Part shown: piece after piece, positions 17,027-25,475 of the stretch
Numbering within the stretch: the stretch's first letter is position 1
Layout of the letters: the number at the start of each line of letters is the position of its first letter
Assembly (NCBI GenBank): GCA_016200485.1
Contig: JACQEP010000019.1
Coordinates: 36,324-100,323, forward strand
Origin: Gammaproteobacteria bacterium
Lineage (GTDB): Bacteria; Pseudomonadota; Gammaproteobacteria; Tenderiales; Tenderiaceae
Length of the DNA: 64,000 nt
Reading direction: 5' to 3'
Notes under the pieces: model-generated
What the model was told of the DNA's origin: nothing
Seen by the model: the letters and a program-made list of their open reading frames with translations, nothing else
The model's database searches: none
Translations under genes and position numbers: made by a program

Positions 17027-18304
17027 TTAATAAGAATATGAGGCGGCGAGGTAGATACTTAGATTTTGCAGAGCCGCATCCTGTAATGTGGTGTTACCCG
17101 AAATAATTTGGGCCTTGCCGTTGCCTTGGCTATGGGTCATACCGAATGTCAGCGAAGAGTTACGTGTAAAATGGGTGATGCTGGCGCTTAATCCAAAAAG
17201 ATCGATATGCTCGGGTTGGTTGTAGGCGGTAAAGTTGGGTTGTAAGTCCGGCGTGCTGGCATAGTCCGTGAACAATCCGCCACGCACAGCCCAGTGGGGT
17301 GAAAGATAATATTCGCCGCCGAGTGCTAGATTGACGGTGCTTTCCCGTTTTTCATCAAGGGATCCAATCGCGTTGTGATAAATGAGATCGGCAGAAAGCA
17401 GTAAGGCGTCGTTGGCGAACCAGGCGGCGCCCAAGGTGGCCTTGAGGGGGTAGGGGTACTTCTTATCACTGGCAACGATGCTGTGATTGACGATGTTGTT
17501 AGGGCTGCAAAGGGCGTTGCTGGCGGCACCGTTGGCGCCAAGACAGGTCTGGTAGCGAGTGATGTCCGAGCCGATAATGTTGGGCTTGCTGAGAGTGGCG
17601 CCGAAGGACCATTTATCCAGCGGTGACCACGTCATGCCTAGGATTGGCAGCAAAGAATATTCCTCCTGCTGGAAGTAGTCATTGTTCCAGAGCCGATCAC
17701 CGTTATAGAGCGTGATGATGTTACTGATGCGTTGCTGGTGGCGATACTGGAAATAAAAAGTCGCGCCAAATGAAAGATTTTTGCTGAGTTCAATGGCGTA
17801 GCTCGGGCCAATGAGATAGGTTTTGTCTTCGTTGTTGAAGTTGATGATATATTCCTTGGCGATGCCAAGTGAGGTCGCGATATCAGTAAATGACTGATCC
17901 TGGTCTTCAATGGTGGAGTTGGGCATGGCATAGGAAAAACCTAGCACGCCCTTGCCTAGTGGCTGCACAACACCAAAGAAATTTGGCAGCAAGGTTGAAG
18001 AGCTGCGTTCCCAGTTATAAATGCCACCGAGTACATTCTTATACGTAGTTTTAGACGTTTGATAGGCATTCATGCTGGCGGAAAGATTGGAGCCCGGTGA
18101 GTAGACGATGCCGGCCGGGTTGTAGAGCATGCCGGTCGGGTCATCGGAGACGGCGGTGTAGGCACCGCCAAGATCGGCTGCACGACTCCCGGCCGGAATA
18201 TTGATGTAATGATACTGGTCTGCTTGCGCCGCTGCCGGCATTAGTAAGCCTGCAAAAAGAGTAATTGAGGCGGCGATAATTGAATTAGTGTTGTGTTTTG
18301 ACAT
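17027..18304 (-). CDS. FadL/OmpP1-like outer-membrane transport protein
   Basis: 425 residues with a signal peptide (ASITLFAGLLMPAAAQA) and a beta-barrel pattern ending in an aromatic residue (LAASYSY). The mature N-terminus (AGSRAADLGGAYTAVSDDP, then GMLYNPAGIVY) is the plug-like signature of FadL/TodX-type proteins. These take hydrophobic compounds across the outer membrane. The ligand is unknown. Its start overlaps the end of the M48 protease gene by 20 bases, so it is the last gene of a run that includes the SH3 protein and possibly the cyclase. Confidence 0.82.
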   Translation of the reverse strand: MSKHNTNSIIAASITLFAGLLMPAAAQADQYHYINIPAGSRAADLGGAYTAVSDDPTGMLYNPAGIVYSPGSNLSASMNAYQTSKTTYKNVLGGIYNWERSSSTLLPNFFGVVQPLGKGVLGFSYAMPNSTIEDQDQSFTDIATSLGIAKEYIINFNNEDKTYLIGPSYAIELSKNLSFGATFYFQYRHQQRISNIITLYNGDRLWNNDYFQQEEYSLLPILGMTWSPLDKWSFGATLSKPNIIGSDITRYQTCLGANGAASNALCSPNNIVNHSIVASDKKYPYPLKATLGAAWFANDALLLSADLIYHNAIGSLDEKRESTVNLALGGEYYLSPHWAVRGGLFTDYASTPDLQPNFTAYNQPEHIDLFGLSASITHFTRNSSLTFGMTHSQGNGKAQIISGNTTLQDAALQNLSIYLAASYSY

Positions 18305-19145
18305 GTTCTTCGAACCTTGTTTTTAGCTTGGATGAAGAGACTCGAATCAGTTTTTCTTCAAGCAGCAGTTGATCCAGTTGCTGTAAGCGATTACGTGATG
18401 GTGGATGGGTGCGATTGATGTCCGAACCATTTTTATTTTCGAGTGAGCTTGTTTTGCCAATATAGCGCCGTAATGCGGTAGGATCATAGCCGCTATCGGC
18501 CAGCAGCAGTGTCGCGACACGATCGGCATCAAGCTCGGCTTGTTTGTCGTAACCTTCTTCAAACAGGATCTTTACCGCTTGATCGATGGCCTGGAAAAAG
18601 ACGACACGGGCGGTATCTGAGCCAGCGCTGAATAAACGGCCCAGTCCCGCGCCCGTGCTGGTGTCGGTCGCCTGGATGTGCAGGGCGTTGACGATGTGCC
18701 GCTCAGTGACGTGGGCGATCTCATGCGCCAGCACGGCAGCGAGTTCAGATTCATCTTCCATTATGGCCAGTGCGCCGCGCGTGACAAAGATATAGCCGCC
18801 TGGCGCGGAGAAGGCGTTGACGCCATCGTTATCAAGCACGGCAAAGCGATAATTTAATTCAGTGCGTGCGCTGTGCTGGGCAATCCCAGTGCCTACCAGA
18901 TTTACATAGTGATTAAGTTTGTCATTGGTCACAATTTTGAATTGCCCTAGGATACGGGCGGCGACAGTTTGACCGAATTCAATTTCGGCACGCACATCTT
19001 CATTGGTGATGGCAGCAAGCTGATGATGATTGGCTCGTTCACGGAATTCCTGCGCTGCTTGTGCTGGAAAACTACAGGCGCATACCCAGAGGAGGATGAA
19101 GGCCGGGATTGAGTATGAGCACTCACCTTCCCTGGTGATTGTCAT
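18285..19145 (-). CDS. Exported M48-family zinc metalloprotease
   Basis: About 286 residues with a signal peptide (SIPAFILLWVCACSFPAQA). The HEXXH site is HEIAHVTERH, with the third ligand Glu in the later QAELDADRVA segment. FAVLDNDGVNAFSAPGGYIF is the conserved strand before the active helix. Such proteins (BepA/LoiP-like) often do outer-membrane quality control, which fits the porin gene that follows. Starting at the ATG at 19145 places the start one base after the stop of the SH3 gene; a start at 19169 would overlap that gene. Confidence 0.9.
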   Translation of the reverse strand: MTITREGECSYSIPAFILLWVCACSFPAQAAQEFRERANHHQLAAITNEDVRAEIEFGQTVAARILGQFKIVTNDKLNHYVNLVGTGIAQHSARTELNYRFAVLDNDGVNAFSAPGGYIFVTRGALAIMEDESELAAVLAHEIAHVTERHIVNALHIQATDTSTGAGLGRLFSAGSDTARVVFFQAIDQAVKILFEEGYDKQAELDADRVATLLLADSGYDPTALRRYIGKTSSLENKNGSDINRTHPPSRNRLQQLDQLLLEEKLIRVSSSKLKTRFEEHVKTQH

Positions 19146-19146
19146 G

Positions 19147-19626
19147 TCAGCGCGTCCCTTCCTCGACAAATTTCATGGCGTCATCTTCGGAGACGCCAAG
19201 TTTATCCATGCGCTCCAGGGCGCTGTAATCGGAAACGGCGTCGTCACTTTGACGTGCGCGGTCATCGTTGCGTAAGCCACGGGCAGCAGCTGCCGAGGCG
19301 GTGGCCGAGGCGCGGCGTCGGGATTCTTGTTTGATGCTTTGATCGCCCGTGTTCAAGGGCGTGGCCTGATTAAGTGGCGGTTCGTTACCCACGAGTAACT
19401 GTGAGACCCAGCCAGTTTTATCCTGAACGGTCACTTGTAGCCAGCGGCCTTGACTCGCTTTTATCTGCAATGGGGTGCCCTTTTCGATCACTAATAGCAG
19501 GGCCGCATTGAATTCTGGCTTGGCCATAAGCTTTGCTTTGTTTGCCTTAACGTATACGGTTTGTTCGGCAAACGCGGTGGAGGCCGAAAGAAATATTAAG
19601 ACAAACATTAGAAAAGTTTTATGCAT
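19147..19626 (-). CDS. Exported SH3-domain protein
   Basis: About 159 residues. The signal peptide (MHKTFLMFVLIFLSASTAFA) sets the start at 19626; the frame extends upstream into the cyclase gene without sense. A bacterial SH3 domain follows (VYVKANKAKLMAKPEF, GTPLQIKASQGRWLQVTV, KTGWVSQLLVG). The rest is an Ala/Arg/Asp-rich low-complexity tail. It is probably a periplasmic partner of the coupled M48 protease: the stop and the next start are separated by one base. Confidence 0.82.
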   Translation of the reverse strand: MHKTFLMFVLIFLSASTAFAEQTVYVKANKAKLMAKPEFNAALLLVIEKGTPLQIKASQGRWLQVTVQDKTGWVSQLLVGNEPPLNQATPLNTGDQSIKQESRRRASATASAAAARGLRNDDRARQSDDAVSDYSALERMDKLGVSEDDAMKFVEEGTR

Positions 19627-19694
19627 AGGTCCGCGCATCAGAGAGTACCCCAGTGATGGGGCTATCGGCCATTCATTCTGTTTCTTTAGTATGG

Positions 19695-21860
19695 TTATTT
19701 TGTGGTCATGGTGTATACACCATCCCACTCCGGCGGTGGAGGTGACTGTTCATAGTCGTGGCAGCGGCCAATAAAATTTTTCTGAAATTCACTGTTCGGA
19801 AGTTGTTGGTAAGCGGCAATTGCCAGCTGCCATTCACGTGCCAGATAATGGAGGAAGGCTGCTTCACTAATAGTTGCTAATTGCGAGGCTTGTGCGACAC
19901 CTGTATTGATAATAGGCGCGTAGATTTTGATGGGATGCTGTTTGCCCTTGACCCTGACTAGATCCACTGCGTAACAAGCCACTTCACCTCTAAGTTGATC
20001 ATAGGTGTATTCGGAGATGATGATCGGGCAGCCATAAGGTTTGGTCAACCCTTCAAGGCGAGAGGCAAGATTAACGTTGTCACCGATGATAGTGTAGTCC
20101 AGCTTGCGGCTGGAACCGATGTTGCCGAGGATGACGGGGCCGGTATTGAGACCAACGCCAATGTCGATAGTGGTATAGCCTTTGTCGGTAAGCCAGCGAT
20201 TGACCTCAGCTAAACGCTGATGCATTTCTATTGCGGCACGCACGCCCTTGATGGCATGTTGTCCATCACGAATCGGTGCGCCCCAGAATGCCATGATGGC
20301 ATCGCCGATGAATTTGTCGATAGTGCCATCGTGATTGAATATTGCATCAGTCATGGATGAGAAATAATGGTTCAGCATTTCTACGACCTTGGCGGGTGAC
20401 TGGGTTTCGGACAGATTCGTAAAACCACGGATGTCGGAAAATAATATGGTCAGACATTCTTCGCTTCCGACTTCAGCTTCCAGTTGATATTGGTAATGTT
20501 CAAGCACAGTATTGAGTACCGCCGGTGAAACGTATTGCCCCAGCATCGCCCTGACGCGCCGCCGATCACGACCTTCAGTGAAAAGCAGATACAGAAAACT
20601 CAGTGAGGCAATACTGATGATGCTCGCCAAAGGTAACGCCAAATCAATGACCTGCTGCTGGCGGAAGGCCCATAGATTAATGGCAACAAAAGAAATGGCG
20701 ATGAGGGTGGTAAGCGCAAGTTGCAGAGCGATCCGCCGCTGAAGCAGAATTGCCGCAAGGGTGAGCATGCCAAGCACAATGGTGATGATGATTGAGTAGC
20801 TGCGCGGCCATTCATGCAAGATTTCACCGTGCAGTAGATTGGCTGCAGTGGCTGCATGCAAATAAACGCCAGGCGTGGTAGCCGAAAGCGGTGTTGCCTT
20901 CAGATCTTCGAGGCCAGCGCCGCTGGCGCCGATGAAAATAATCTTGTCCTTGAATTCAGCAGGATCAATAAGCAGGTGTTCGACATCGCCGCTCATGACT
21001 TGTTGCGCCGAGGCAATAACACCGCTCATGGAATAAGTTTCGATAGTATCGTAATAATTAATCAGAATATTGCCATCGTTGCTCATGGCGCGAAGTGAGG
21101 TTTGGTAATTGCGCAATAATGCCGGATCAGCGATTCGATCGCGATAAATCAAAGGCGCGAGTCCCAGTGAGGGGAAGGCGCGATCCTGATAAGTTTGCAG
21201 CAGGCGCATGCGGCGGTGGATGCCATCGGCGTCGGGATCGACATTGACAACTCCCAATCCTGATGCCGCGTTGTAACACGCCTCGAATGGCGCGTAATAA
21301 ACGTTATTGTGTTGCGTGAGCGAGATTCCGAACTCGGAGGACAAACGTTGTGTCGTCAGGGCCATGGCCGACAGGGGGCCGGGTAACGTGTGATCCAATA
21401 ATGAGTGATTGATTTCATCCTGGTGGTCGGCGTAAATCTGCAAGGCATGAATGACGGGGCCATCGCCCGATGCAGCAGCCAGACGTTGATCGTTGGCGGA
21501 GAGTGTATCGCCCAAGGGTTGACCGGGTGTGGATTCGCGCTCCGAGAAGAGAATGTCAAAAAGAACGGCACGCGGCTGGCCCGAGTTGATAAAATCCAGG
21601 ATGTCGGCATGCACGGAGCGCGGCCAGGGCCAGCGGCCGACGACGGGTTCCATGGCCTTGAGTGAGGCCTCATCGATCAGAATGACGGCTACTTCGGTTG
21701 GCTTGGCCATGGCATCGCGCGTGGCATGCATGCGCAGGTCATAGCTCAACCACTCCAGGCGTTGCAACGCGCCACCCAGATGCAGTGCCGTGAGCAACAG
21801 CCCGGCCGCTACCATGATCAGGCTCGCGCCCAGCCAGCGATTTTGCAATAGATTCAACAT
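19695..21860 (-). CDS. CHASE2-domain membrane adenylate cyclase
   Basis: 721 residues. One membrane segment (about 12-30) precedes an extracytoplasmic CHASE2 sensor (about 35-330, with RWPWPRSVHADILDF and VLFDILFSE). Three more hydrophobic segments (about 345-430) lead to a class III cyclase domain (about 465-645). Metal Asp residues lie in FSDIRGFTNLSE and FIGDAIMAFWGAP. The substrate pair is Lys in GTIDKF and Asp in KLDYTIIGD, which predicts ATP. NLASRLEG supplies the transition-state Asn and Arg. The C-terminal tail PPPPEWDGVY is shared with the second CHASE2 cyclase at 40897-43116. The sensed signal is unknown. Confidence 0.94.
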   Translation of the reverse strand: MLNLLQNRWLGASLIMVAAGLLLTALHLGGALQRLEWLSYDLRMHATRDAMAKPTEVAVILIDEASLKAMEPVVGRWPWPRSVHADILDFINSGQPRAVLFDILFSERESTPGQPLGDTLSANDQRLAAASGDGPVIHALQIYADHQDEINHSLLDHTLPGPLSAMALTTQRLSSEFGISLTQHNNVYYAPFEACYNAASGLGVVNVDPDADGIHRRMRLLQTYQDRAFPSLGLAPLIYRDRIADPALLRNYQTSLRAMSNDGNILINYYDTIETYSMSGVIASAQQVMSGDVEHLLIDPAEFKDKIIFIGASGAGLEDLKATPLSATTPGVYLHAATAANLLHGEILHEWPRSYSIIITIVLGMLTLAAILLQRRIALQLALTTLIAISFVAINLWAFRQQQVIDLALPLASIISIASLSFLYLLFTEGRDRRRVRAMLGQYVSPAVLNTVLEHYQYQLEAEVGSEECLTILFSDIRGFTNLSETQSPAKVVEMLNHYFSSMTDAIFNHDGTIDKFIGDAIMAFWGAPIRDGQHAIKGVRAAIEMHQRLAEVNRWLTDKGYTTIDIGVGLNTGPVILGNIGSSRKLDYTIIGDNVNLASRLEGLTKPYGCPIIISEYTYDQLRGEVACYAVDLVRVKGKQHPIKIYAPIINTGVAQASQLATISEAAFLHYLAREWQLAIAAYQQLPNSEFQKNFIGRCHDYEQSPPPPEWDGVYTMTTK

Positions 21861-21931
21861 TCAACGCTCCAGACTAGGCTATCGGCTGGAGGGAGAAGTG
21901 GCTGAATTAGTGGTGGCAGTTTGTTACAAAA

Positions 21932-22001
21932 CCCTCTCTCACTGCGGGAGAGGGTAGGGTGAGGGAATCATTTACGTAGGGGCGGGTTTAAAACCCGCCC
22001 C
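21932..22001. repeat. Two intergenic palindromes before apaG
   Basis: The first is CCCTCTC...GAGAGGG (21932-21954) followed by GTAGGGTGAGGG, the common CCCTCTCCC/GGGTGAGGG repeat type that also occurs at 23995-24030 and 24194-24227. The second is a 23-bp palindrome at 21979-22001 with arms GGGGCGGGTTT and AAACCCGCCCC, ending 3 bases from the 3' end of apaG. It could terminate either convergent or read-through transcripts. Confidence 0.75.
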
Positions 22002-22004
22002 TTG

Positions 22005-22388
22005 CTAATGAATGGCGCCAGGGATGGAAAGTCTAAACGGCGCTATCGGTGCCAGAAACGATGCGCCATCATCGGCCAGCATCTCATAATGGCCTTGCAT
22101 CGCGCCGACCGGGGTTTCCAGCACTGCGCCGCTGGTGTACTGAAAGCTTTCGCCTGGCCCCAGATATGGGTGTTCGCCAATGACGCCCGGACCGTGTACC
22201 TCCTCGGTCTTGCCGTTGGCATCGGTGATTTGCCAGTGGCGCGTCAGCAAGCGGGCAGGCACCTTCCCAGTATTGCGGATGGTGATGGTGTAGCCAAAAA
22301 CAAAGCGACCGGCCTCGGGGGCCGATTGCTCGGAAATATAAAAGGCCTTGGTCGCGACCAAGACTTGATGGATATGTGATTCAGTCAT
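22005..22388 (-). CDS. apaG: ApaG family protein
   Basis: 127 residues covering the whole ApaG fold, an immunoglobulin-like beta sandwich. Features are [33 protein letters not shown], the [19 protein letters not shown] segment with its glycine-rich loop, and GAMQGHYEM near the C-terminus. Mutants in enteric bacteria show altered Co2+/Mg2+ homeostasis, but the biochemical role is unsettled. Here it is separated from its usual partners (ksgA, apaH). Confidence 0.95.
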   Translation of the reverse strand: MTESHIHQVLVATKAFYISEQSAPEAGRFVFGYTITIRNTGKVPARLLTRHWQITDANGKTEEVHGPGVIGEHPYLGPGESFQYTSGAVLETPVGAMQGHYEMLADDGASFLAPIAPFRLSIPGAIH

Positions 22389-22480
22389 GCGGATATTTTA
22401 CCTGAAATCTCCATCACCTTTGATATAAGGTTTTTGTGGTAATAGCCGAAACAGTAGTCAAGATTGAGAAGGAAATAACG

Positions 22481-22831
22481 ATGAAAGTAGTGATTTATCA
22501 TAATCCGCGTTGCAGCAAGTCGCGGGAAACATTGGCGTTAATGGAAGAGCAGGGTGTTAAACCGCAAGTGATTGAATATCTCAAACAGCCGCCAACCCAA
22601 GCGGAGCTAAAAGAAATTCTGGCGCTATTAGGGATGGAGCCCCGGCAGCTGATGCGCACCAAGGAAGCGCTATACAGTGAATTGAAGCTGGATAATCCCA
22701 AACTCAGCCGTGAGGCATTGATCGAAGCGATGGTCAACAATCCGAGCCTGATCGAACGTCCGATCGTGCTGGCCAATGGCAAGGCCGCGCTGGGGCGCCC
22801 GCCGGAACAAGTGTTGGCGATACTCGAGTAG
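22481..22831 (+). CDS. arsC: ArsC/Spx-family arsenate reductase (glutaredoxin type)
   Basis: 116 residues with the thioredoxin-like fold. The active Cys lies in YHNPRCSKSRETL, and IERPIVLANGKAALGRPPE supplies the conserved Arg and cis-Pro region. This matches glutathione/glutaredoxin-dependent ArsC. Relatives without arsenic genes nearby (YfgD-type) have uncertain substrates, and there is no ars operon here. The ATG at 22481 is preceded by AAGGA 7 bases away. The response-regulator cyclase starts 10 bases after the stop. Confidence 0.88.
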   Translation: MKVVIYHNPRCSKSRETLALMEEQGVKPQVIEYLKQPPTQAELKEILALLGMEPRQLMRTKEALYSELKLDNPKLSREALIEAMVNNPSLIERPIVLANGKAALGRPPEQVLAILE

Positions 22832-22841
22832 TGATTGCGTA

Positions 22842-23927
22842 ATGGATATTCTGAACGGCAAAACAGTGCTGGTGGTCGATGATCTGTCTGCGGTGCGCAA
22901 GCAGTTGCGCAATTTTCTTGAACCTGCGGGCGTCATGATATTACAGGCGCGAGATGCGGAATCGGCACTGGAGATAGCCAGTGACCATGACATCGATGGT
23001 TTTCTGCTGGATATTTATTTGCCCGGTGGTAACGGCATGGAGTTGTGCCAGCAATTACGGTCCATGGAACGTTTTCATCATGCGCCGATGCTGTTCGTCA
23101 CCTCATCAGAAGAAGAAAAGGTGTTAGAAGAGGCCTTTGCCGCCGGCGGCGACGATGTGCTGCCCAAGCCAGTGACCAGCGCCGTGTTGTTGGCGAGACT
23201 GCGCAATCATTTGCGGCGCGGTGAGTATGTGCGTCAAACCGATTATTTCAGACGCAACCTGAATCTCTATGTTTGTCCGCGCACCAAGGATATGGCGGAG
23301 TTATATAGCAAAACCGGCGTCTTGCCACCGCCGGAAGAAAAAGAATTATGCGTGCTGTTTACTGACGTGCGTGGTTTTACCCAGCTATCGCAGGAAATGG
23401 CACCCGATCTATTATTTAATGTACTGAGCGATCATCTCGGCGCGCAAGTCCAGGCCGTCTATCGCTATGGCGGCTATATCGACAAGTTCAGCGGCGACGG
23501 TCTGATGGCCGTGTTTGATGGCCAGGACATGGCCTTCCGCGCCTGTCAGGCCGCGCTTAAAATGATCGAATATGCCGCCAGCAAGGCAGAAAGTGTCGGC
23601 GCATCGTTGTATCATGTCGGGATTGGAATCCACATGGGGCGGGCGATGGTCGGCAATATCGGTTCCGATAAGCAACTGGATTACACCGTGATCGGCCCCA
23701 CAATCAATCTTGCCGCGCGGCTGTGTGGTCACGCCCAGGCGCGTTCGGTTGTCGTATCGCAAACTGTCGTGACAGCACTTCAAAATGAGCCGCGTTTACG
23801 TTTCTCAGAATCCATGAATCTTCAGGTCAAAGGTGTGCAGGCGCCAGTGATTACCTATAGGTTATATCCTGGTCAGCGGCGCATGCGTCTCAGCGAAGAC
23901 GCAGAGATCGACAATCTTCCAAGTTAG
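22842..23927 (+). CDS. Response regulator with class III adenylate cyclase output
   Basis: About 361 residues. A receiver domain (residues 8-125) has the acidic pair in VLVVDDLSAV, the phosphoacceptor Asp in GFLLDIYLPGGNG and the Lys in LPKPVTSA. A cyclase domain (about 160-345) has metal Asp in FTDVRGFTQLS and FSGDGLMAVF, substrate residues Lys in YIDKFSGDG and Asp in QLDYTVIG, and NLAARLCG for catalysis. ATP is the predicted substrate. No histidine kinase is adjacent. The start at 22842 follows the arsC stop by 10 bases. Confidence 0.92.
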   Translation: MDILNGKTVLVVDDLSAVRKQLRNFLEPAGVMILQARDAESALEIASDHDIDGFLLDIYLPGGNGMELCQQLRSMERFHHAPMLFVTSSEEEKVLEEAFAAGGDDVLPKPVTSAVLLARLRNHLRRGEYVRQTDYFRRNLNLYVCPRTKDMAELYSKTGVLPPPEEKELCVLFTDVRGFTQLSQEMAPDLLFNVLSDHLGAQVQAVYRYGGYIDKFSGDGLMAVFDGQDMAFRACQAALKMIEYAASKAESVGASLYHVGIGIHMGRAMVGNIGSDKQLDYTVIGPTINLAARLCGHAQARSVVVSQTVVTALQNEPRLRFSESMNLQVKGVQAPVITYRLYPGQRRMRLSEDAEIDNLPS

Positions 23928-23994
23928 GATGGATTTCCATTTAAAAAATTAGCAGCGAGCTGCTATGAAGTGTGTAAGCTGGCGATCCTTTAGA

Positions 23995-24030
23995 CTCCCT
24001 CTCCCTAAGGGAGAGGGTTGGGGTGAGGGG
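23995..24030. repeat. CCCTCTCCC/GGGTGAGGG-type palindromic repeat
   Basis: CCCTCTCCCTAAGGGAGAGGG followed by TTGGGGTGAGGGG, with the hairpin at about 23997-24017. Inverted relatives lie at 24194-24227, and another copy at 21932-21964. The interval 23928-24235 holds only repeats and the MITE-like element; I see no gene in it. Confidence 0.75.
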
Positions 24031-24052
24031 ATCGATAATGATATAACACTTT

Positions 24053-24184
24053 AGGAACCTCTGATTAATTCGTCATTCCGGGCGAAGCGTAGCGTAGACC
24101 CGGAATCTACTGCTTTGAATTCAATGGGTTACTGGATTCCCGCTTTCGCGGGAATGACACCGAAGGAATTAATCAGACCTTCCT
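24053..24184. mobile_element. 132-bp MITE-like element with 19-bp terminal inverted repeats
   Basis: The ends AGGAACCTCTGATTAATTC (24053-24071) and GAATTAATCAGACCTTCCT (24166-24184) are inverted copies matching at 17 of 19 positions. Inside are GTCATTCC and GGAATGAC arms and a GATTCCCGCTTTCGCGGGAA hairpin, the widespread GTCATTCCCGCGAAAGCGGG repeat type. There is no open frame, so it would need a transposase in trans. I could not define target-site duplications. Confidence 0.65.
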
Positions 24185-24193
24185 TCAATTAAT

Positions 24194-24227
24194 CCCCTCA
24201 TCCTAGCCTTCTCCCTGAGGGAGAAGG
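24194..24227. repeat. Palindromic repeat that includes the srkA ribosome binding site
   Basis: An inverted relative of the repeat at 23995-24030: CCCCTCATCCTAG, then a hairpin CCTTCTCCCTGAGGGAGAAGG. The right arm AGAAGGAAC sits 7 bases before the srkA ATG and appears to supply its Shine-Dalgarno sequence. Confidence 0.7.
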
Positions 24228-24235
24228 AACTAACG

Positions 24236-25267
24236 ATGTTATTCGATAGCGCGCTAATGGAAAATCACGAGACAAACACAGCCGCAACACCGTACTACAA
24301 ACTGGCGCCAGAAACGGTCATTGCTGCTGTCGAACAATGCGGCTATCTCTGTGACGGCCGTATGCTCGCGCTAAACAGTTATGAGAATCGCGTTTACCAA
24401 GTCGGCATTGAAGATGCCAGTCCCATCGTCGTCAAGTTTTACCGCCCACAACGCTGGACCGATGCCGCCATCCTTGAAGAGCATGAATTCGCTCAAGAGT
24501 TGGACCAAGCGGAAATCCCCATCGTTGCGCCGTTAGTGATCAACGGCCTCACGTTGCAGCAATATCAGGGATTCCGCTATGCACTCTATCCGCGTCGCGG
24601 TGGCCGTCATCCCGATTTGGAAAAAGAGAATGATCTGGAATGGGTCGGCCGCTTTCTGGGGCGCATTCATATGGTCGGCGCCAAGAAAAAATTCCGTCAC
24701 CGGCCAAGGTTGGATGTAGAAAGTTTTGGCACCCAGTCCTACCAATTTGTGCTGGAGCACGGATTTGTGCCCAAAGAATTGCAGAATGTTTACCGTGGCC
24801 TGGCCGAAGATGTCATCAAGCAGATTGAGGCCAGCCTGCAACATGTCGGCCCGCTGCGCGAGATTCGTCTGCATGGCGATTGTCACCGGGGAAATATACT
24901 CTGGACCGACACCGGCCCGCATTTTGTCGACCTGGATGACAGCCGCACCGGGCCAGCGATTCAGGATCTGTGGATGCTGCTGGCAGGCGACCGGCCAACG
25001 ATGGCGCAACAACTGGGCTGGTTGCTGCAAGGCTATCAACAGTTCGCCAAATTTAACTACGAAGAAATCGCCCTCATCGAGGCACTGCGCACCCTGCGCT
25101 TGATGCACTACAGCGCCTGGCTGGCACGGCGCTGGGACGACCCCGCCTTCCCCATGGCCTTCCCCTGGTTCAATAGCTCCCGTTACTGGGAAGAACAAAT
25201 CCTCACCTTACGCGAACAATCGGCAGCAATGGACGAGTTGCCGTTGGCGGTGGAGTGGATGTTTTAG
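24236..25267 (+). CDS. srkA: Stress response Ser/Thr kinase SrkA (YihE/RdoA family)
   Basis: 343 residues of the phosphotransferase (APH-like) kinase fold. Key segments are LNSYENRVYQVGIED, IVVKFYRP (ATP-binding Lys), the catalytic loop RLHGDCHRGNILW and the metal site FVDLDDSRTGPAIQDLWML. In E. coli SrkA counters stress-induced cell death downstream of Cpx. The start is the ATG at 24236 behind AAGGAAC; an internal ATG at 24257 is an alternative. E. coli srkA is co-transcribed with dsbA, which is not present here. Confidence 0.93.
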   Translation: MLFDSALMENHETNTAATPYYKLAPETVIAAVEQCGYLCDGRMLALNSYENRVYQVGIEDASPIVVKFYRPQRWTDAAILEEHEFAQELDQAEIPIVAPLVINGLTLQQYQGFRYALYPRRGGRHPDLEKENDLEWVGRFLGRIHMVGAKKKFRHRPRLDVESFGTQSYQFVLEHGFVPKELQNVYRGLAEDVIKQIEASLQHVGPLREIRLHGDCHRGNILWTDTGPHFVDLDDSRTGPAIQDLWMLLAGDRPTMAQQLGWLLQGYQQFAKFNYEEIALIEALRTLRLMHYSAWLARRWDDPAFPMAFPWFNSSRYWEEQILTLREQSAAMDELPLAVEWMF

Positions 25268-25475
25268 CGCGGAATATTAGCGCTGGCTTGCTTGCGGAAT
25301 GTGGATTTCGTAAACATAATGGGTAAAGCAATAAAAACTGTAAGGGATGATCATGTAGGTAGGGTTGAGTTGGTCAACGGTTTAACCAATATATTCGAAG
25401 GTGAGTTGCGCGGTCAGGGTTTTTGAGGAAAACGCAGATGAATAATGTTGTCATGCAAGTCTGCCCCATATACAC

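Noticed and set aside
22776..22841. Upstream extension of the response-regulator cyclase
   Set aside because: The extra residues overlap the end of arsC in another frame; the receiver domain begins correctly at the ATG at 22842.
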